Part shown: piece by piece, positions 53,825 through 64,000 of the stretch
Layout of the letters: every line of letters starts with the position of its first letter
Position numbering within the stretch: the first letter of the stretch is position 1
NCBI RefSeq assembly: GCF_905171775.1
Contig: NC_053492.1
Location: forward strand, 186,066,278-186,130,277
Source: Rana temporaria
Lineage: Eukaryota > Chordata > Amphibia > Anura > Ranidae
Length of the DNA stretch: 64,000 bases
Reading direction: 5' to 3'
Translations under genes and position numbers: made by a program
Notes under the pieces: model-generated
Seen by the model: only the letters and a program-made list of their open reading frames with translations
What the model was told of the DNA's origin: nothing
Database searches by the model: none

Positions 53825-54872
53825 TTATGCCGCGTACACACGACCGTTTTTCATGACAATAAAAATGCCATTTTTAAAATTGGCCGTGAAAAACGGTCGT
53901 GTGTATGTTCCAGAGCATTTTTCTCGACGAGAAAAATGGGCGAATTTTTTTTAGAACCTGTTCTATTTTTTCTCGTTGTTTTTCACGTCGTGCAAAAATG
54001 GTCGTGTGTACACTTTAAAGCGGGGGTTCACCCACATTTTTTTTTTTAACTTTACATCTAGCAGAGCCAGCATACTAAGGACATTTACTTTAGGCAGGTA
54101 ATTTTTTTTTCCGTACATACCTTTATATTCTGTTTTTGTCCAGGGCTTCCGGGTTCCGATGACTGCGGGACTGGGCGTTCCTATCCTTCGGTTCGATGAT
54201 TGACGGCTTGTGAAACAGGTGACCTGTCGGACAACGCGCGTCACCAGATGTCGGGAAATAGCCGAGCTGCGAGTCGGCACTATACGGCGCCTGCGCAGTC
54301 AGCTCTACACGGCGGGCGCAGGTGCCGTATAGTGCCGACTCGCAGCTCAGCTATTTCCGTAAATCTGGTGACGCGCGTTGTGCGACAGGTCACCTGTTTC
54401 ACAAGCCGTCAATCATCGAACCGAAGGATAGGAATGCCCAGTCCCGCAGTCATCGTAACCTTGAGGCAGGGATAGGAACGCCCAGTCCCGGAGTCATCAG
54501 AACGTGGAAGCCCTGGACCAAATCAGAATATAAAGGTATGTACGAAAAAAAAAAAAGACCTGCCGAAAGTAAATGCCCTTACTATGCTTAGTCTAATGTT
54601 AAAAATTAGTTTTTAGGGTGAACCTCCACTTTAATGAGGGGGAAAAAACCATGCATGCTCAGAAGCAAGTTATGAGACGGGCAAAGGGTGGCGCCATTCG
54701 AATGGAACTTCCCCTTTTATAGTGCCGTCGTACGTGTTGTACGTCACCGCACTTTGCTCCAGCATTTTTTTTCACGAACGTGTGTATGCAAGGCAGGCTT
54801 GAGAGGAATCACGTCGAGAAAAATGTTGTTTTTTTGCATGACATGAATAACGGTCGTGTGTACGTGGCATTA
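53825..54872. mobile_element. Harbinger-like element with TTA duplication, host to a nested element
   Basis: The ends TGCCGCGTACACACGACCGT (53828) and AACGGTCGTGTGTACGTGGCA (ending 54869; last 20 bases ACGGTCGTGTGTACGTGGCA) are inverted and flanked by TTA on both sides. A TTAA-flanked element (54015-54634) sits inside it. Without the insert the host would be about 420 bp. Related to the short element at 25958-26268. Class inferred from TSD size. Confidence 0.8.
54015..54634. mobile_element. Nested TTAA-flanked element with a 140-bp-arm palindrome
   Basis: TTAA plus AGCGGGGGTTCACCC at the left; GGGTGAACCTCCACT plus TTAA at the right. Almost all of the interior is a palindrome: arms 54157-54296 and 54316-54455 with a 19-base spacer and few mismatches. 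A partial extra copy of the arm end (GGATAGGAACGCCCAGTCCC) follows at 54471. No transposase. Confidence 0.88.
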
Positions 54873-57129
54873 GGGTGAGTGGAGATATTCCTAAATGACC
54901 TTTGTTCTAAACTTGTTTCCCAATCAGAGCATGGTCCTTTTCATTTGCTGAAGGGAACTTGTCTTTTTAGTCACACATTGCACAAGCCCTGAACACACCC
55001 TTACATTAATATGTGTAATTGAAACCCTGTATCCATCTTCCTCTTTTGGTGCCTAATGTGTTGTTGCTAGACAGATGCTTGCTTGAGCAACACTTGATCT
55101 TGTGAGCAATGTATTTGACAATTTTGTTTTCTTAAACAAACATTTCACAGGGATGCTAACTCTAGTATCCCTGAAAAGGACTTAGCTTTAGTAATTGATA
55201 CTTCACATCTAAAATGTTTTTATCAAAATTGTGCTGCAATGACCTCCCGCTGTAGGAGGGGGCCCCCAATCTCTCCCCAAAAGCCTTCGGTGATCAGTGG
55301 TGGGAAGCAGAGGGGGAGTGGATACTCCAGTCTACCAGTGACAGTGGTGCATGTGCTGTGATGTAGTGGAGCTGCGCTACCCCCAGCTGTCCTCATTTCC
55401 AGTTTCTAGTTCAAATGTCCACTGGTATGGTCTCCCGCTGGCAGGCGAATATCCAAACTCCCTTAGTGCCAAGATCTTTCCTGGGCAGCTTTTTCATAAA
55501 AAAAAATCATCTCTCTCTCTCCTCCTCCAGTGCTTATTTGGATCTGTAGTGTAAGGTGTCAATTGGCCTCAAACCACAACCTCTAGGATTCTCAGAGCTC
55601 TGCATAGTAGTCTATGGGCTTGCTTGGCTTTAACACTTCATCTGCTGGTCGAGGAGAATAGTGCAGCATAACATCAGTATCCCAGAAGAGGAAGTGAACA
55701 ATAAAAGGTAATGTTGTCATCTTATTACTGTAGCCCAGCATCTGGCTACATGTCTTACATCTTCCACTGGGGTCCCATCAATGTGGACCCTAAGGCTTTA
55801 TTTCAGGAAAAACTCTTGCTCAGACATCTGGGGGAAAGACATCTGCCATCTTTATAGCAGCTTTGCCTAAGATGTCCAACACATTTCTCATTGTAAGCCT
55901 ATCTGCTGATTGTGTGCTTAGGTGCCAGAACTGTTGGCCAATATGCAGTTCACAGATGGACTGTTGCCATTGTGGGAGGCTGGAACAAGGAGGCATTGCT
56001 GGCTGTACTCTGATGTAGATTTTATGAGTGGGATCTTCCCTACAAACATGATGATCTAATTTCCTTATCAAAAAAGAATGAGTCAATGAGCGGTTTATTA
56101 AACAATGGTTAGCTATAAAGGCAATCAATCCTAAAATACTAGTGAAATAAAATTTGGGCTAAAACATTATAAAATAAGACATTTTCTGATGATAATTCAA
56201 TGAAAACACTAGCACAAGCATACTCCAAATAATCATGCATGGTATACATTGTAGGTACAGATTGTAACTTGGCAGGAGATGGGTAAACAAGGGTGCGGAT
56301 TGACAGATGTTTCCCTGAGAATGAAAGGTATGGGGATATTCTCCCAGCTTTGAATATTTTGGAATTTACCTTGTGATCTGCCCGACGGACAGACATGAGA
56401 CATGTGCAATCAGTTATTTCCATTCAACTTCTTATTGAAAAGAGGAAAGGATTGGCCCAATATAATACGTGTTTTTCTAAAAAGTTTATAATGCTATGTA
56501 TGAAGTTACAAGCTTATGTTATCTAGAATAATCTTAACATATAATGGTGCATCTTTATTTTCATTTTGCTGTGATAGTCATACTTATTACATCCCATTAA
56601 AAGACTCCATTGTCTGAAAATAATTCCCTACATGCAGACTTTGATAGATTTGATATTGTTTTCACCAAAACAATACCATAACCAATCCAAAATTGCCAAC
56701 ATTTAAAGCTGAACTTTAAGCAGGTAAAGAAGACGCAAATGCATGAAAGGTTTTTCAAAGGCCCCATTACAGCTTTAAAGAACACTCCGTAGATTTCTCA
56801 ACATTCCTATTTACACAAAGTGAAACAGATTTACTTAGTTACTACTTTTAGTTGGTAGCTCAGAACAAATATGACATACTAGGCCTAATTCACTATAGCA
56901 CCTAGTCGGCAAATGGGTGAACAAATGGTCAAATTCATAGAAAACTACTAAATCTAGTCAGAAAAGGTATTCTCTATAGCATGCAGTGAATACATAGTCG
57001 TGAAATCAAATTCACTATAGGTCCCATAAATCGGTGACCATCTAAATCAATAGTCGTGGTAGAAGCAGGTGAATTGCACATGGAAATAATGTTTAGAGCT
57101 TAATCTCATAGAAAAAAATGGCCTAGATG
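54873..57129. other. Gene-free sequence
   Basis: No domain or terminal repeat recognised. 56882-57070 begins GGCCTAATTCACTATAG, faintly like the Harbinger MITE ends, with internal repeats of AAATTCACTATAGG type. The frame at 55351-55554 has no motif. Confidence 0.45.
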
Positions 57130-58036
57130 CCCCCCCCAAATCCATAACAGACCCTTATCCAAGCATGCAACCTGGCAGGCTGCAGGAAAAGAGGGGGGAA
57201 CAAGAGAACACTCCCCCTCTTGAACCGTACCAGGCCACATGACCTCAACATGGGGGTGTGCTTTGGAGTCAGCACCTTGTCTCCATGTTGACCCGGGATC
57301 TGGCGGTCCCCTTGTTAAAGGGGGCTTCCAGATTCCGATAAGCCCCGCCTGCAGACCTCCACAACCACCAGGCAAGGGTCGTGGGGATGAGGCCCTTGTC
57401 CCCATCAACATGGGGACAAGGTGCTTTGGGGGTGACTCCAAAGAACTCCCCATGTTGAGGGCATGTTGCCTGGTACAGTTCAGGAGGGGGGGAGCGCTCT
57501 CGCCCACCTTTTTTCCTGTGGCTTGCCAGGTTGCGTGCTCGGATAAGGGTCTGGTATGGATTTTGGGGGGATGCAATTTTTTTTACATTTTGGTTCGGGG
57601 TTTTCCTTAATATTCATACCAGACACAAAGGGCCTGGTAATGGGCTAGGGCGGGACCCATGCCGTTTTTTTCAATGAGTTTTATTATTATTTATATTGCC
57701 GTGACCCGACAATTCATTACAGCCGTGAACAGTTCTAAAGGACTTTTTTTTCTTTTAGAAATGTAATTTTGCTGTGGTATTGCTCTAAACACGGGAAAAG
57801 TGTACCACTTTACAGGCATACTAAGGACAACCCCCAGGCACAATATTTAAAGGAATATTTAATCTTTATTGTTTCACTTTAAGCATTATTAAAATCACTG
57901 CTTCCGAAAAAATGGGCGTTTTTAAAACCTTTTATTTGCATTGATACATGTCCCCTGGGGCAGGACCCGGGTCCCCAAACACTTTTTATGGCAATAAATT
58001 GCTTATAAGCCTTTAAAATTAGCACTTTTGGTTTTT
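57130..58036 (+). mobile_element. hAT-family fragment containing a 440-bp foldback
   Basis: 57130-57571 is an imperfect palindrome: CCCCAAATCCATAACAGACC at the left pairs with GGTCTGGTATGGATTTTGGG at the right, with the centre near 57350. 57750-58036 matches the 3' part of the hAT at 31132-32680 (GATACATGTCCCCTGGGGCA, GCCTTTAAAATTAGCACTTT). The element's right end is missing because an LTR starts at 58041. Confidence 0.75.
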
Positions 58037-58040
58037 CATG

Positions 58041-59015
58041 TGTAGCACTACCCCCGAAGGAGCTGCTGGTTTGTTTTGGGTGGCACGTTACCTCTGTATC
58101 TCCGCCGTCTAGGGTACTTGATGAGAGCTGCGATAAAGGAAATGTCCACACAACAGGTGTCTTTTCTGTGCTTTTATTACCCAGCTGGGTAAAAACAATA
58201 ACAGTATAATTGAGTAAAGAGATAGGAGAAAAGCAAATGGCAAATTCAGGTGTAACTTGGTAGGGAAACAGTCCTCCTTCCAACGACAACCTTACATTGC
58301 CACTCTAGCCAGAGTGGGTATAGTGGATCTGGACAGGCCTCTCTCATCAGCCTGGCAGCCAGAGTCTCATTTGAAATTAGGATTAAGTCTCTGCCACAGA
58401 CCCTCCCAAAGGTTTGGAGACAATTATGGTCCGCAATCCTCTGTTAGTAGATTCAGCACCCGAATCTCCTTCAAGTAGTTTTGGTGAATTAGCAACTGAG
58501 AGGCGACCAACATCCAGCCTCTCAGAACCCAGATTGTCCCCCAATTAATGGACAGGCCCCTCCTGGAACACCAGCCTCGTGCTTGGTATCCTTCGGACAG
58601 ACTCCTCATCGGTCAGCTTCCTCCAATAGGACGGACAGCTTGGGACCCCCTTTAGAGTGGGAACCCAGTCGATCACTGGATCTGTAAAGCAGATCAATTG
58701 CTCTGGGCCAAAGTGGTCTCAAAACCAGGAACACTGCTACCCACGCACACCCCGGCCTGGAGGGCCATATGTGGGGGTGTCGTGGAATGGCTACCCCAAT
58801 GGTGGGCGCCACATGAGGAAGAACCTTGTGGAATGGCGTCTGCCCCCTAAATACCCCTACCCAGCATGCACAGCGAGGTGGCCCAACCCCTGACTGGCTG
58901 CTGAGGAGTGACACTCAGAACACTCAACCCCACTGCTGCCACCTGCCGTCCGGGGGTGATGGGAGTCCCCGAATCATAAATGAACTGTGATTAACCACAA
59001 TTTTTTGGAAAGAGT
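58041..59015 (+). mobile_element. LTR of the TGTAGC family, 3'-truncated
   Basis: TGTAGCACTACCCCCGAAGG matches the start of the LTR at 62157, and later blocks agree (CACTCTAGCCAGAGTGGGT, GGACAGGCC, CAGCATGC, CACCTGCCG). The GCGCTACA end is not present. No gag or pol lies next to it. Confidence 0.72.
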
Positions 59016-59029
59016 TAAATTTCACTTGC

Positions 59030-59145
59030 CATACCCAGGCCTGATTACTGCCAGACCTGTTGAATCAAGAAATCACATAAATAGAAGCTGTCTGACAAAG
59101 TGAAGCACGCTAACAGATCACAAAAAGCCTATGCCATTTTTTATT
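59030..59145 (+). mobile_element. Tc1-like element, 5' part
   Basis: GCCTGATTACTGCCAGACCT, then CTGTCTGACAAAGTGAAGCA, is upstream sequence of the Tc1-like family whose transposase end lies at 59430. The intervening part is replaced by hAT sequence. Confidence 0.55.
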
Positions 59146-59428
59146 TGGCGCAGGGTTCACCTTAATATCTATACCAGACCTGAAAGGCCTGGTATGGATT
59201 TTGGGGGGACCCCTTGCAATTTCTTTTACATTTTGGTTTGGGGTTTCCCTTAATATTCATACCAGACCCAAAGGGCCTGGTAATGGGCTAGGGGGGGACC
59301 CATGCTGTTTTTTTCAATGAGTTTTATTATTATTTATATTGCCTGGGACCTGACAATTCATTACAGCCGGGACCCGACAATTCATTACAGCCGTGAACAG
59401 TTCTAAAGGACTTTTTTTCCTTTATAAC
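59146..59428 (+). mobile_element. hAT-family segment inside the Tc1-like element
   Basis: Nearly repeats 57570-57750 (CCTGGTAATGGGCTAGGG, GACCCGACAATTCATTACAG, GTGAACAGTTCTAAAGGAC). It has an extra tandem copy of about 27 bp (GACAATTCATTACAGCCG at 59352 and 59379). No termini are visible. Confidence 0.75.
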
Positions 59429-59429
59429 A

Positions 59430-59902
59430 AGAACATCATACCAACAGTCAGGCATGGTGGTGGTAGCGTGATGGTCTGGGGCTGCATTGCAGCCTCAGGA
59501 CCGGGACTACTTACCATAATTGATGGAACCATGAATTCTGAGCTCTATCAGAAAATTCCAAAGGAGAATGTCTGGCCATCAGTTTGTGACCTCAAGCTCA
59601 AGTGCACTTGGGTTATACAGCAGGACAATGATCCGAAACACAACAGCAAGTTTACCTCCAAATGGTCCAAACAAAGCAAAATTTCGGTTTTGGAGTGGCC
59701 TAGTCAAAGACTGGACTTAAATCCAATTGAGGTGCTGTATCATATGACCTTACACAGGCCATTCATGCCTGTGAATTAAAACAATTCTGCAAAAAAGAGT
59801 GGGCCAAAATTGCTCCACAGCAATGTGAAAGACTCATTGCCAGTTATCGCAAACGCTTGATTGCAGTTGTTGCTGCCAAGGGTGACACAACCAGTTTTTA
59901 GG
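59430..59902 (+). pseudogene. Tc1-like transposase, C-terminal half
   Basis: The frame reads NIIPTVRHGGGSVMVWGCIA, then CTWVIQQDNDPKHNSKFTSK, ISVLEWPSQRLDLNPIEVL. After a frameshift near 59740 it continues with KQFCKKEWAKIAPQQCERLI, AVVAAKGDTTSF and a stop at about 59900. The DNDPKH block and the LDLNPIE glutamate are kept; the N-terminal DNA-binding half is gone. Independent of the 12276 and 50298 copies (different subfamily). Confidence 0.88.
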
Positions 59903-60412
59903 TTTAGGGGGTAATTACTAGGCCTGCACTAGTGTGGTTTGCTTGCCTGAAAAGAGGCCAGGTTATTTGCGGGCAGGGTGCTATCAAGTGCATAATGACC
60001 CACAGCGGCTGTGGTTTGATGAATGTTTTTACCTGTTTGCTGTAATTGTTTTGCATTTTGGTGTGTCTTTGTCCAGTGTGACCATGCGTTTATTGTTTGT
60101 GAGCATCAGCTGACCCTTCTCTTTTGATTGTTACTTACAGATCTCATGTGTTAGACAACTTCTTATGTTGATCTTGTTTCCTATATTGTTTTTATAAAAA
60201 TTAAGCTTCCTGCTAACCCTAACCAGAAATGTATGTGTGTGGGAATTTGGAGGGGTGTAGTTATTGTACTGCCTTTTATTTTGTCAAATTTTATATCTTG
60301 TCTGTTTTGTTTGTTTAATCCCGCACTTGATGGGGTGGGGTGGTGAGAGTTGTTATACCCTAAAAGGTTTGACATGGTTAGTGCTCACCTAATTTTTGTC
60401 CCTGCTGTACAC
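59903..60412. other. Tc1 3' flank and unassigned sequence
   Basis: 60000-60110 (CAGCGGCTGTGGTTTGATGA) probably belongs to the Tc1 3' region. No clear terminal repeat and no gene. Confidence 0.4.
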
Positions 60413-61156
60413 TATGGTCCAGATTCACAAAGACTTACGCCGACGTATCTAATGATACGCCAGCGTCCACGGCTGAGCCGTCGTATCTATGCGCCTAATT
60501 CACAGTACAAGATAAGCCTGAATTTTGACTTCCTATGAACGACGTAAGTTTTCTACGCCGTCGTATCTTGGGTGCATATTTACGCTGGCTGCTAGGGGCG
60601 CTTCCATTGATTTACGCGTCGAATATGTAAATGAGCAAGATACGCCCATTCACGTACGTACTTACGCCCGTCGCAATAATCTACGCCGTTTACGTAAGGC
60701 GTACGTCCTGCATAAGTTTACCCCCTCATAAGGCAGGGGTAAGTCATGTTAAGGTATGGACGTGGAAACGTTGGAACAGCCGTTGTATTTTACGTCGTTT
60801 ACGTAAGTCGTACGTGAATGGGGCTGGGCGTAGGTGTTACGTTCACATCGAAAGCATTGAGCCGTCGTATCTTAGGGAGTATATGCGACGTGATTCTAAA
60901 GCATGCGCACGCATGCGCCGTTCGTACGGCCATGCATTTACATGGGGTCACGACTCATTTAATACAACACGCCCACTACCTGCCTACTTTAAATTAGGCG
61001 GGCTTACACCGGCCTATTTACGTTACGCTGGCGTAAATATGGGAGCAAGTGCTTTGTGAATACTCAGCTTGCCTCTCAATGTTACGTCGGCGTAGCGCAT
61101 ATGAGATGCGCTACGCCGGCACAAAGATACGACAATGTACCTGAATCTGGCCCTAT
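60413..61156. mobile_element. PIF/Harbinger-type MITE with TAT duplication
   Basis: GGTCCAGATTCA at 60416 and TGAATCTGGCCC ending 61153, flanked by TAT at 60413-60415 and 61154-61156. The interior has ACGTAA-rich blocks of the family in reverse orientation (TACGCCGTCGTATCTTGGGT, GGTAAGTCATGTTAAGGTAT). Confidence 0.87.
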
Positions 61157-61197
61157 GAAATTTAAGATGTGTCCAATTTTAGGTTTTTCTCTTTTAG

Positions 61198-61268
61198 ATT
61201 GTAAGCTCTTTAGAGCAGGGCCCTTCTAACCATATTGTAAAGTGCTGTGAAAAATGTTGCAATATTAA
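61198..61268 (+). repeat. 3' tail of a common vertebrate retroposon
   Basis: ATTGTAAGCTCTTTAGAGCA, GGGCCCTTCTAACC, then ATTGTAAAGTGCTGTG and a poorly kept ATATTAAA end. This arrangement ends many amphibian and fish LINE/SINE copies. Family not assigned. Confidence 0.5.
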
Positions 61269-61269
61269 A

Positions 61270-62152
61270 TGCCAGTACATTTTTGAGCAAAGTAACAATG
61301 TACAAAATAGAACGTAGAATCGGTTTTGAATCGTTTTTTGTTTTTTTTTGAGAATTAATAAAATATTTTACAAGTGGAATGTATTGTTAACACACCTCCC
61401 AATCTCTATTAAATCTACTGCTACAAAATAATTTTATTCTGAACACATGCAAGTCATTAAATAGAGAACAAAGTGTAGATCCAAAAAGAAAAGAGCTAGA
61501 TTTTAACAGCTCCAATGCTGATTTTAAGGTTACAATGATTTGTGCTATGATCTAGGTAAACTATTGACCATGTCCAATTAAGTATTCATTTTCTCCCATC
61601 ACCAGTTGCCTACCAAATAAACACAATTTTTTAAATAATTATTTAGCAAAAAAAGCTTATTGAACACATGTGAAAAGATGTTAGCGAAAGTGATTTTATT
61701 GCAATTGCACATATCTTTTCGCAATGGCGCACAGCTGGTTGCCCAGGCCGTCTCCTGGCCTGGAAATGTATCCGCATGTGTGTGGAAGCATGTTTGGATG
61801 CACTTGCAAGTGTTAGTGCTGCTCCGAGTTGTCAGCAAGTTAACATACTAAGATCACTTTTTTATATCATGAGGAGATGTTGCTGATTTGCAAGGTAAGT
61901 GTGGGAGATGTCTTGGTGTTCCCAGGGTTTAGGGGGATGTAGTGTTTGGAATTTTGTGTTTAGTGATCCTCAGAACACACGTCACTTCCTGATTCTATGC
62001 ACAGTAGACTTCACTATATGTGTACATGTTCATGTAAATACAGTGTGGAATGTGTGAAGGCATTTTAACAAGTGTTCCACAAACTGTTGGCTAAAATAAA
62101 ATCCTGTATAGTCATAATGAACATGTAACTTAGCTAACAATTTTCACCACCC
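61270..62152. other. Gene-free AT-rich sequence
   Basis: A short dyad lies at 61743-61768 (CCAGGCCGTCTCCTGGCCTGG). Otherwise nothing recognised. Confidence 0.5.
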
Positions 62153-63247
62153 CATATGTAGCGCTACCCCCTCAGGAGCCGCTGATTGTTTTGGGATCGG
62201 CGTATTAAGTTACCTCTATGTGTTGTCTAGGGGTGAAGGTAGTGAATAGAGCAATAAGCGAATGTCCAGTTAGTAGATAAGGTTTTCTAAATGCTTTATT
62301 TATTGGCCCAACACGACCAACATCAACTTGAGGTGGACAGAAAAGGTTGATGAAGTAAAGGAACTTTGCGGTATCAAGCTTGGATAAAAAGAAAGCAATC
62401 CTGCTCTCAGCAATAGTACAGTTCGTCGCCACTCTAGCCAGAGTGGGTGAAGTGCCTCCGGACAGACCCCTGCCACAGGCCTGGCAACCGGAGAGCCACT
62501 TTAAGTTTGCTGGGAGGAACAGGCCTCTGCCACAGACCTGGCTCTAGTGGGGCCTCTGCCACAGGCCTAGAACTTGGATGAGCTAAATGGTTGAGCCAAT
62601 CCTCCCAGTAAATTGTGCTAGGGTCACCGGTTGACAGTGCAAGTGTACCTGTCAATGTTCTGGTCACCAGATCCCCGATGGTTCATTCAAGCCCTCTTGA
62701 ATAACCTGCCCCTGGGTTCTCCTCAAGCCGATCCCCCACCGAACGGCATACAGCCTGGGATCTCCTCAGTAGAAGGGGGACCCAGTAAGTCACTGGGGCC
62801 CCTTGGTAGCATCAGTCGCTCTGGACCAGGAGGGCCCAGAGTCTGGAACTCCGCGTAGCGCGCGACCCCAGGCCAGGTAGGCCATAGTGGTGTGGCCCGC
62901 GATGTGCTCACACCCTAAAGGTGGGTGCCGCACCTGGAACCAGGAACCCGCGAAGAACCCAGAACAACGGCTTCCGTCACAGAAATACTCCCCCCCAGCA
63001 TGCCCCGCAAGGGAAAACTCCTCCAATTGGCTGCTGGGAAGAAGCGGCTCCGCCTGGACCTCTCTGGCGCCACCTGCCGCCCAGGGATGGTACCGCATCC
63101 CTAGAACGCAGTCTGACCCACAGAACAATCCAGATTTGGCGACAGCCAAATTTAACACAATCAGGAATGAGAGCAACTTACCTCTCTCATTCCCCCACTA
63201 ACGTTACCGTAGTGCCCTCACTGAAAGTAAAGGGGGCGCTACACATA
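62153..63247 (+). mobile_element. Solo LTR with 4-bp target duplication
   Basis: Starts TGTAGCGCTACCCCC (62157) and ends GGGGGCGCTACA (63243). The TG...CA ends are extended by a 12-bp inverted repeat, flanked by CATA at 62153-62156 and 63244-63247. 1087 bp with repeated CTGCCACAGGCCTGG-type units. No internal retrotransposon sequence adjoins it, so it looks like the product of LTR-LTR recombination. The superfamily is not proven. Confidence 0.83.
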
Positions 63248-64000
63248 CATACTTGTCTTGTTTTTTGTTGCCTCATCCTGGTGATGTTCACATGTCATCC
63301 AATCACAAGTTCACCATTCATAGAGAATGCCACAGAGGAGTCATCTCTGGTCACATTTTAACAGCTTTCCCTGACAGCTGAGTGTATCTGCATATGCCTC
63401 ACTTAAAGGCTAAGTTCACTTTTCATATTGCTAAATTCCAGCTCTTCTTATACCATTAACTTACCTCTGTTGCAAAACAATACACTATTTCTTTAATTGA
63501 CAGAAGGCCTTACGTGCGCTTTTGCTATATTTCCTTAGAACGCTTTAATCTCTTGCTGGTATGTAGATATTAGACATAGAAGCCAGTAAGACACAGGAAT
63601 ACATTCACCAGCTGACCTCATTAGCACACACTTGTGGCTGTATCCCCTCCTCCAGAAGATCCCAACCAACCCCAGCTAGGTGCACAGTTTTCCAATACAA
63701 TTAATCAGTGATCTCACTAAATACAGACATTTTTTTTCTTGTCTTAAATTCATCTTGCATAGATCTGTTCAGATAACAGCCTATATGGATAGAGCTAACA
63801 GGTGACACGTAACATTTCCATTGGCTGTGCTATCAACCAAACTGGCAAATCATCCAATGGCTGGTGTCATAACCAATCACATGTGCGGCATCATGGCAGT
63901 TGTAGATTAAACAAAGGCAAAGATAGCAGCTTCCTTGGCTGAAAACAATAGGGGGATTTACTTACACTTTTAGAGCTATGATTAAGCACTAGTTAGGGTG
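63248..64000. other. Gene-free sequence to window end
   Basis: No domain, terminus or tandem repeat recognised. Confidence 0.5.

Overview
The window looks like intergenic or deep-intronic DNA from an anuran amphibian. A true frog (Ranidae or close relative) is my best guess, inferred from the mix and style of repeats: TTAA-flanked elements with TTAACCACTT ends, hAT elements beginning TAGGGATGAGC, Harbinger MITEs beginning GGGCTAGATTCA, and Tc1-like, L2 and L1-like copies. I found no intact host protein-coding gene, tRNA or rRNA gene. Almost every recognisable coding stretch is a broken piece of a transposon or retrotransposon, and most long open frames are shadows of tandem or inverted repeats.

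Layout. 1-458 is a near-perfect 460-bp palindrome. 933-986 folds as a hammerhead-type self-cleaving ribozyme. 1274-2438 holds two divergent transposon-type DNA-binding genes, a Myb/SANT-like one (minus) and a MADF one (plus), followed by a 1.1-kb minisatellite. 4159-5134 is a complete TTAA-flanked element. 6561-8330 is a Tc1/mariner end plus a decayed Ty3/gypsy pol on the minus strand. 8336-10378 holds two nested TTAA-type elements, one with a four-fold internal tandem repeat. 11056-12777 is a Tc1 copy whose middle is replaced by a hAT fragment. 12778-18365 is an L2-like LINE (minus) split by a 3-kb hAT with an 8-bp target-site duplication (TSD). 18366-21517 is a decayed L1-like LINE (plus). 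24075-27307 is a composite hAT structure flanked by a perfect 8-bp duplication.

The second half is sparser. It includes a TTAA element (28884-29660), a hAT copy with 8-bp TSD (31124-32688) inside a region with hAT transposase remnants, a short hAT (36124-36677), four related Harbinger MITEs (38332-39064, 47091-47810, 51046-51725, 60413-61156), a U2-snRNA-like retroposon candidate (41157-41232), a piggyBac-like MITE (45482-46354), gypsy, L1 and Tc1 scraps (48960-50944), a Harbinger-like element carrying a nested TTAA element with a 140-bp-arm palindrome (53825-54872), and three LTRs of one family (41942, 58041, 62157), the last a clean solo LTR.

There is no operon-like or pathway organisation; the relationships are insertion order. 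Examples: hAT into L2; TTAA element into Harbinger; TTAA element into TTAA element. The most interesting items are the hammerhead ribozyme, the U2-derived segment, the composite hAT and the long palindromes. Family names come from protein motifs, terminal repeats and TSDs read by eye; no database search was run.
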